DNA of 6,891 nucleotides from an uncultured Streptococcus sp. (GTDB taxonomy: Bacteria > Bacillota > Bacilli > Lactobacillales > Streptococcaceae). A program made the position numbers and the translations under genes. Under the pieces are notes generated by a model. It did not search any database and had not been told where the DNA came from. It saw only the letters and a program-made list of their open reading frames with translations. Of this stretch, positions 4,961-6,891 are shown piece after piece; the stretch's first letter is position 1; every line of letters starts with the position of its first letter. The stretch covers positions 1-6,891 of the forward strand of contig CABSRC010000087.1 of assembly GCA_902480035.1 (NCBI GenBank), given 5' to 3'.

Positions 4961-6259
4961 ATGATCGAACGTTACTCTCGCCCAGAAATGGCGAACATTT
5001 GGACTGAAGAAAATAAATACCGTGCTTGGCTTGAGGTGGAAATCTTGGCTGACGAAGCATGGGCTGAATTGGGAGAAATTCCTAAGGAAGATGTGGCTTT
5101 GATTCGTGAAAAAGCGGACTTTGACATCGACCGTATTTTGGAAATCGAGCAGCAAACACGTCACGATGTGGTTGCCTTCACACGTGCGGTTTCTGAAACG
5201 CTTGGTGAAGAGCGTAAGTGGGTTCACTATGGGTTGACTTCTACTGACGTGGTAGATACTGCCTATGGTTATCTCTACAAACAAGCCAACGACATTATCC
5301 GCAAGGACCTTGAAAACTTCCTCAACATCATTGCTGACAAAGCGAAAGAACACAAGTTCACTATCATGATGGGTCGTACCCACGGTGTGCATGCTGAGCC
5401 GACAACTTTTGGTCTTAAATTGGCCACTTGGTACAGCGAAATGAAACGGAACATTGAGCGTTTCGAGCATGCGGCTGCTGGTGTAGAAGCTGGTAAGATT
5501 TCTGGTGCGGTTGGTAACTTTGCCAACATCCCACCATTCGTTGAAAAATACGTCTGCGATAAATTGGGTATCCGTGCTCAAGAAATCTCTACACAGGTCC
5601 TTCCTCGTGACCTTCACGCTGAGTACTTTGCAGTTCTTGCGAGCATCGCAACTTCGATCGAGCGGATGGCGACTGAAATCCGTGGTCTTCAAAAATCTGA
5701 ACAACGTGAAGTGGAAGAGTTCTTTGCTAAAGGTCAAAAAGGTTCTTCAGCAATGCCTCACAAACGTAACCCAATCGGTTCTGAAAACATGACAGGTCTT
5801 GCGCGTGTCATCCGTGGTCACATGGTGACAGCTTATGAAAACGTAGCCCTTTGGCATGAACGTGATATCTCTCACTCATCAGCTGAGCGTATCATCGCAC
5901 CAGACACAACAATCTTGATTGACTACATGCTCAACCGTTTCGGAAACATCGTTAAGAACTTGACAGTCTTCCCAGAAAACATGATTCGCAACATGAACTC
6001 TACATTTGGTCTTATCTTCAGCCAACGTGCTATGCTTACTTTGATTGAAAAAGGTATGACACGTGAGCAAGCTTACGACCTTGTTCAACCTAAGACTGCC
6101 CAATCATGGGATAACCAAGTAGACTTTAAACCACTTCTTGAATCAGATCCAGAGGTAACATCTCGTCTCACTCAAGAAGAGATCGACGAAATCTTCAACC
6201 CAGTTTACTACACTAAACGTGTTGATGAAATCTTCGAACGCATTGGTTTGGGTGACTAA
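4961..6259 (+). CDS. purB: Adenylosuccinate lyase
   Basis: A cytosolic fumarase/aspartase-superfamily enzyme that works twice: it splits SAICAR to AICAR plus fumarate in IMP synthesis, and adenylosuccinate to AMP plus fumarate. The 432 residues are normal for the Firmicute type. Three conserved regions are visible: TRHDVVAF (66-73) with GLTSTD (91-96), GRTHGVHAEPT (138-148) with the family's catalytic-region His at 141, and the flexible signature loop GSSAMPHKRNP (261-271) with its conserved Ser and Lys/Arg. ATG 4961 has GAAAGGA at 4944-4950. A 55-bp gap without a convincing promoter separates it from the small gene, so read-through from the left is likely. Its own terminator follows. No anomalies. 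Confidence 0.98.
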   Translation: MIERYSRPEMANIWTEENKYRAWLEVEILADEAWAELGEIPKEDVALIREKADFDIDRILEIEQQTRHDVVAFTRAVSETLGEERKWVHYGLTSTDVVDTAYGYLYKQANDIIRKDLENFLNIIADKAKEHKFTIMMGRTHGVHAEPTTFGLKLATWYSEMKRNIERFEHAAAGVEAGKISGAVGNFANIPPFVEKYVCDKLGIRAQEISTQVLPRDLHAEYFAVLASIATSIERMATEIRGLQKSEQREVEEFFAKGQKGSSAMPHKRNPIGSENMTGLARVIRGHMVTAYENVALWHERDISHSSAERIIAPDTTILIDYMLNRFGNIVKNLTVFPENMIRNMNSTFGLIFSQRAMLTLIEKGMTREQAYDLVQPKTAQSWDNQVDFKPLLESDPEVTSRLTQEEIDEIFNPVYYTKRVDEIFERIGLGD

Positions 6260-6276
6260 TCTAAACAAAATAACAG

Positions 6277-6301
6277 AAAGCAGGTTTGCCCTGCTTTTTT
6301 T
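6277..6301 (+). terminator. Rho-independent terminator after purB
   Basis: AAAGCAGG (6277-6284) pairs with CCTGCTTT (6290-6297) around a 5-nt loop, and seven T run through 6301. It lies 18 bp after the purB stop and ends the purine transcript. Confidence 0.92.
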
Positions 6302-6305
6302 GATG

Positions 6306-6350
6306 GTGACATTTATGTCACTAGTTTTGTTTCTTTTTCAGCCTTATAAT
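6306..6350 (+). promoter_or_regulatory. ComR-box-like promoter
   Basis: GTGACATTTATGTCAC (6306-6321) is a perfect palindrome with 7-bp arms and a 2-bp centre. It contains the GACATNNATGTC core known for ComR operators in streptococci. A T-rich tract (about 6324-6338) and TATAAT (6345-6350) follow with no -35, which is also the reported layout of ComR-dependent promoters. The flanking GTG/CAC resembles the salivarius-type box as I recall it. In S. mutans and S. pyogenes, comR and comS lie between purB and ruvB, so the location also fits. No comR is visible here. Another regulator with a similar operator is possible. Transcription should begin near 6357. Confidence 0.5.
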
Positions 6351-6391
6351 AGGGTCATCGTAAGAAAACTATCAGAAAGGAGAAGTTAGCA

Positions 6392-6586
6392 ATCTTAAAA
6401 GGACGACTTAACTATTTACCGGAACTTAGCCTCTTAATAGTAAGCATTGCCTATAATATCATCCGCATCATGAATGATCTTGGAAGTATCAAAGCCCCCT
6501 CTTGGTTTTTAGATATGGATATCCCTAGTGGGTCCTTACTATTACTTATTTTGCTTATTATTTTAAAAAGTGAAGCAAGAGAATAA
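6392..6586 (+). CDS. Small two-helix membrane protein, possible ATC start
   Basis: The frame encodes 64 residues from codon 6392 to TAA 6584. Two hydrophobic stretches, about 12-27 (LSLLIVSIAYNIIRIM) and 47-58 (GSLLLLILLIIL), are joined by a linker with SIKAPSWF and DMDIP and end in a charged tail KSEARE, which indicates a small membrane protein. AAAGGAG at 6376-6382 is an excellent ribosome site, yet the codon 9 nt later is ATC. No ATG, GTG or TTG lies in frame between the upstream stop (6350-6352) and ATG 6470, which would give only a 38-aa product without a ribosome site. Either ATC initiates, or an ATG was lost and the gene is silenced or misread. It follows the ComR-like promoter. Its function is unknown; bacteriocin immunity is one guess from size and topology. 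Confidence 0.5.
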   Translation: MLKGRLNYLPELSLLIVSIAYNIIRIMNDLGSIKAPSWFLDMDIPSGSLLLLILLIILKSEARE

Positions 6587-6589
6587 AAC

Positions 6590-6624
6590 TTTAAGCAAGT
6601 TTTAAGTTTATTAGTTTATATTAT
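6590..6624 (+). promoter_or_regulatory. CiaR-dependent promoter (TTTAAG-N5-TTTAAG)
   Basis: TTTAAG 6590-6595, CAAGT, TTTAAG 6601-6606 is an exact match to the published CiaR direct repeat NTTAAG-N5-WTTAAG. An AT-rich -10 (TATTAT 6619-6624 or the overlapping TATATT) follows after 12 bp, and there is no classical -35, as expected for activation by CiaR. It begins four bases after the preceding stop codon. Confidence 0.85.
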
Positions 6625-6630
6625 AACCAT

Positions 6631-6725
6631 CCTAATAAAACAACTAGCTTTGGTGAGCTAGTAGTAAAAAAAACTTTTTCATAACTAATCTCCCCGAAGA
6701 AAGTCTAGAAATCTAGGCTTTTTTC
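6631..6725 (+). ncRNA. csRNA, CiaR-controlled small RNA
   Basis: Starting about 7 nt after the -10, the RNA would be about 95 nt, in the size range of known csRNAs. It has the family's three-part form: a 5' hairpin (ACTAGCT 6643-6649 with AGCTAGT 6656-6662), an unpaired stretch (about 6663-6700), and a terminator hairpin with a T run. The unpaired part contains CTTTTTCAT and TAATCTCCCC. Its complement reads as a GGGGAGA ribosome site, a 6-nt spacer, then ATGAAAAA, so it could block translation starts. In S. pneumoniae, csRNAs repress comC, whose coding region also starts with ATG and an A run, so comC is a plausible target. The exact 5' end is inferred. Confidence 0.8.
6701..6725 (+). terminator. 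Terminator of the csRNA
   Basis: AAGTCTAG (6701-6708) pairs with CTAGGCTT (6713-6720), including one G-U pair, around an AAAT loop. Six consecutive T run from 6719 to 6724. Confidence 0.85.
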
Positions 6726-6765
6726 TTGTTTTTTGAGCTTTTATTAGGGAATTTTAAGAAAATAC

Positions 6766-6794
6766 TTGAAAACCCTTCCAAAACAAGGTAATAT
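6766..6794 (+). promoter_or_regulatory. Sigma-A type promoter
   Basis: TTGAAA (6766-6771) and TAATAT (6789-6794) are separated by 17 bp. The start would be near 6801. It serves whatever begins at the right edge. Confidence 0.55.
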
Positions 6795-6812
6795 AGTTAT
6801 ATAAAGATTCTA

Positions 6813-6891
6813 TTGGACAAGCGGTCACCTTGGAGGATTAGGAAGAAGAGGTTGGGAAGCCTGTACAATCGTATCTTTTCAGTGGTCTTTG
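6813..6891 (+). CDS. Possible start of an unidentified gene, cut by the window edge
   Basis: From TTG 6813 the frame stays open to the last base (26 codons). It encodes a strongly basic N-terminus (DKRSPWRIRKKR, 2-13) followed by a turn to hydrophobic residues (IFSVVF), as in a cytoplasmic positive-inside segment before a membrane helix. No ribosome site precedes this TTG. GGAGG at 6832-6836 lies inside the frame, too far (15 nt) from the next in-frame TTG at 6852. An untranslated leader is an equally good reading. I do not recognise the protein. Confidence 0.3.
   Translation, partial: MDKRSPWRIRKKRLGSLYNRIFSVVF

Noticed and set aside
4820..5737. Long open frame (305 codons) on the minus strand across purB
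   Set aside because: It is antisense to the highly conserved purB, has no ribosome site and shows no recognisable family. It is an expected shadow of purB codon use.
6745..6771. Second CiaR site near the right-edge promoter
   Set aside because: Only one TTTAAG half is present; five bases later the sequence is ACTTGA, which does not fit the consensus.

Overview
The window looks like chromosomal DNA of a low-GC Gram-positive coccus, most likely a Streptococcus of the mitis/sanguinis type. The gene order purD-purE-purK-(small gene)-purB, the strong AGGAGG-type ribosome binding sites, and CiaR-type and PurR-type sites all point there. The genus is a confident call; the species is not determined.

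Bases 1-230: the left edge holds what appears to be the 3' part of a small regulatory RNA ending in a strong terminator (about 55-83). Then come a 12-bp palindrome and the purD promoter, which has an extended -10 with a PurR-box-like CCGAAC just upstream. Bases 231-1493 are purD. The 298-bp gap before purE is not empty. It holds a 101-bp element with imperfect terminal inverted repeats, a probable second promoter that copies the purD promoter geometry, and a highly structured leader (about 1617-1760) with nested hairpins and a possible loop-tail pseudoknot. purE (1792-2280) and purK (2267-3358) overlap by 14 bp.

Bases 3339-4905 are the accessory part: a very acidic 85-aa protein of unknown function, a scar carrying a 5' fragment of the downstream small gene, an atypical ketopantoate-reductase-family protein, and an intact 75-aa conserved small protein. 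A 20-bp repeat of the purK 3' end flanks the first cassette, which suggests two alternative cassettes joined by recombination. purB (4961-6259) closes the purine cluster with its own terminator.

Bases 6260-6891 are regulatory. A 16-bp palindrome followed by a T-rich tract and TATAAT matches the architecture of ComR-controlled promoters, and it lies just after purB, where comRS sits in several other streptococci. It drives a 64-codon, two-helix membrane ORF with a good Shine-Dalgarno but ATC where a start codon should be. Next is a textbook CiaR site (TTTAAG-N5-TTTAAG) driving a roughly 95-nt csRNA-like RNA whose unpaired region is complementary to a Shine-Dalgarno plus AUG. A last promoter leads into an uncertain reading frame cut by the window edge.

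The purD, purE, purK and purB products act in de novo IMP/AMP synthesis. PurD makes GAR, PurK and PurE convert AIR to CAIR, and PurB acts on both SAICAR and adenylosuccinate. The two csRNA-like RNAs and the ComR-like promoter suggest that this purine cluster is bracketed by competence and CiaRH-type control elements.
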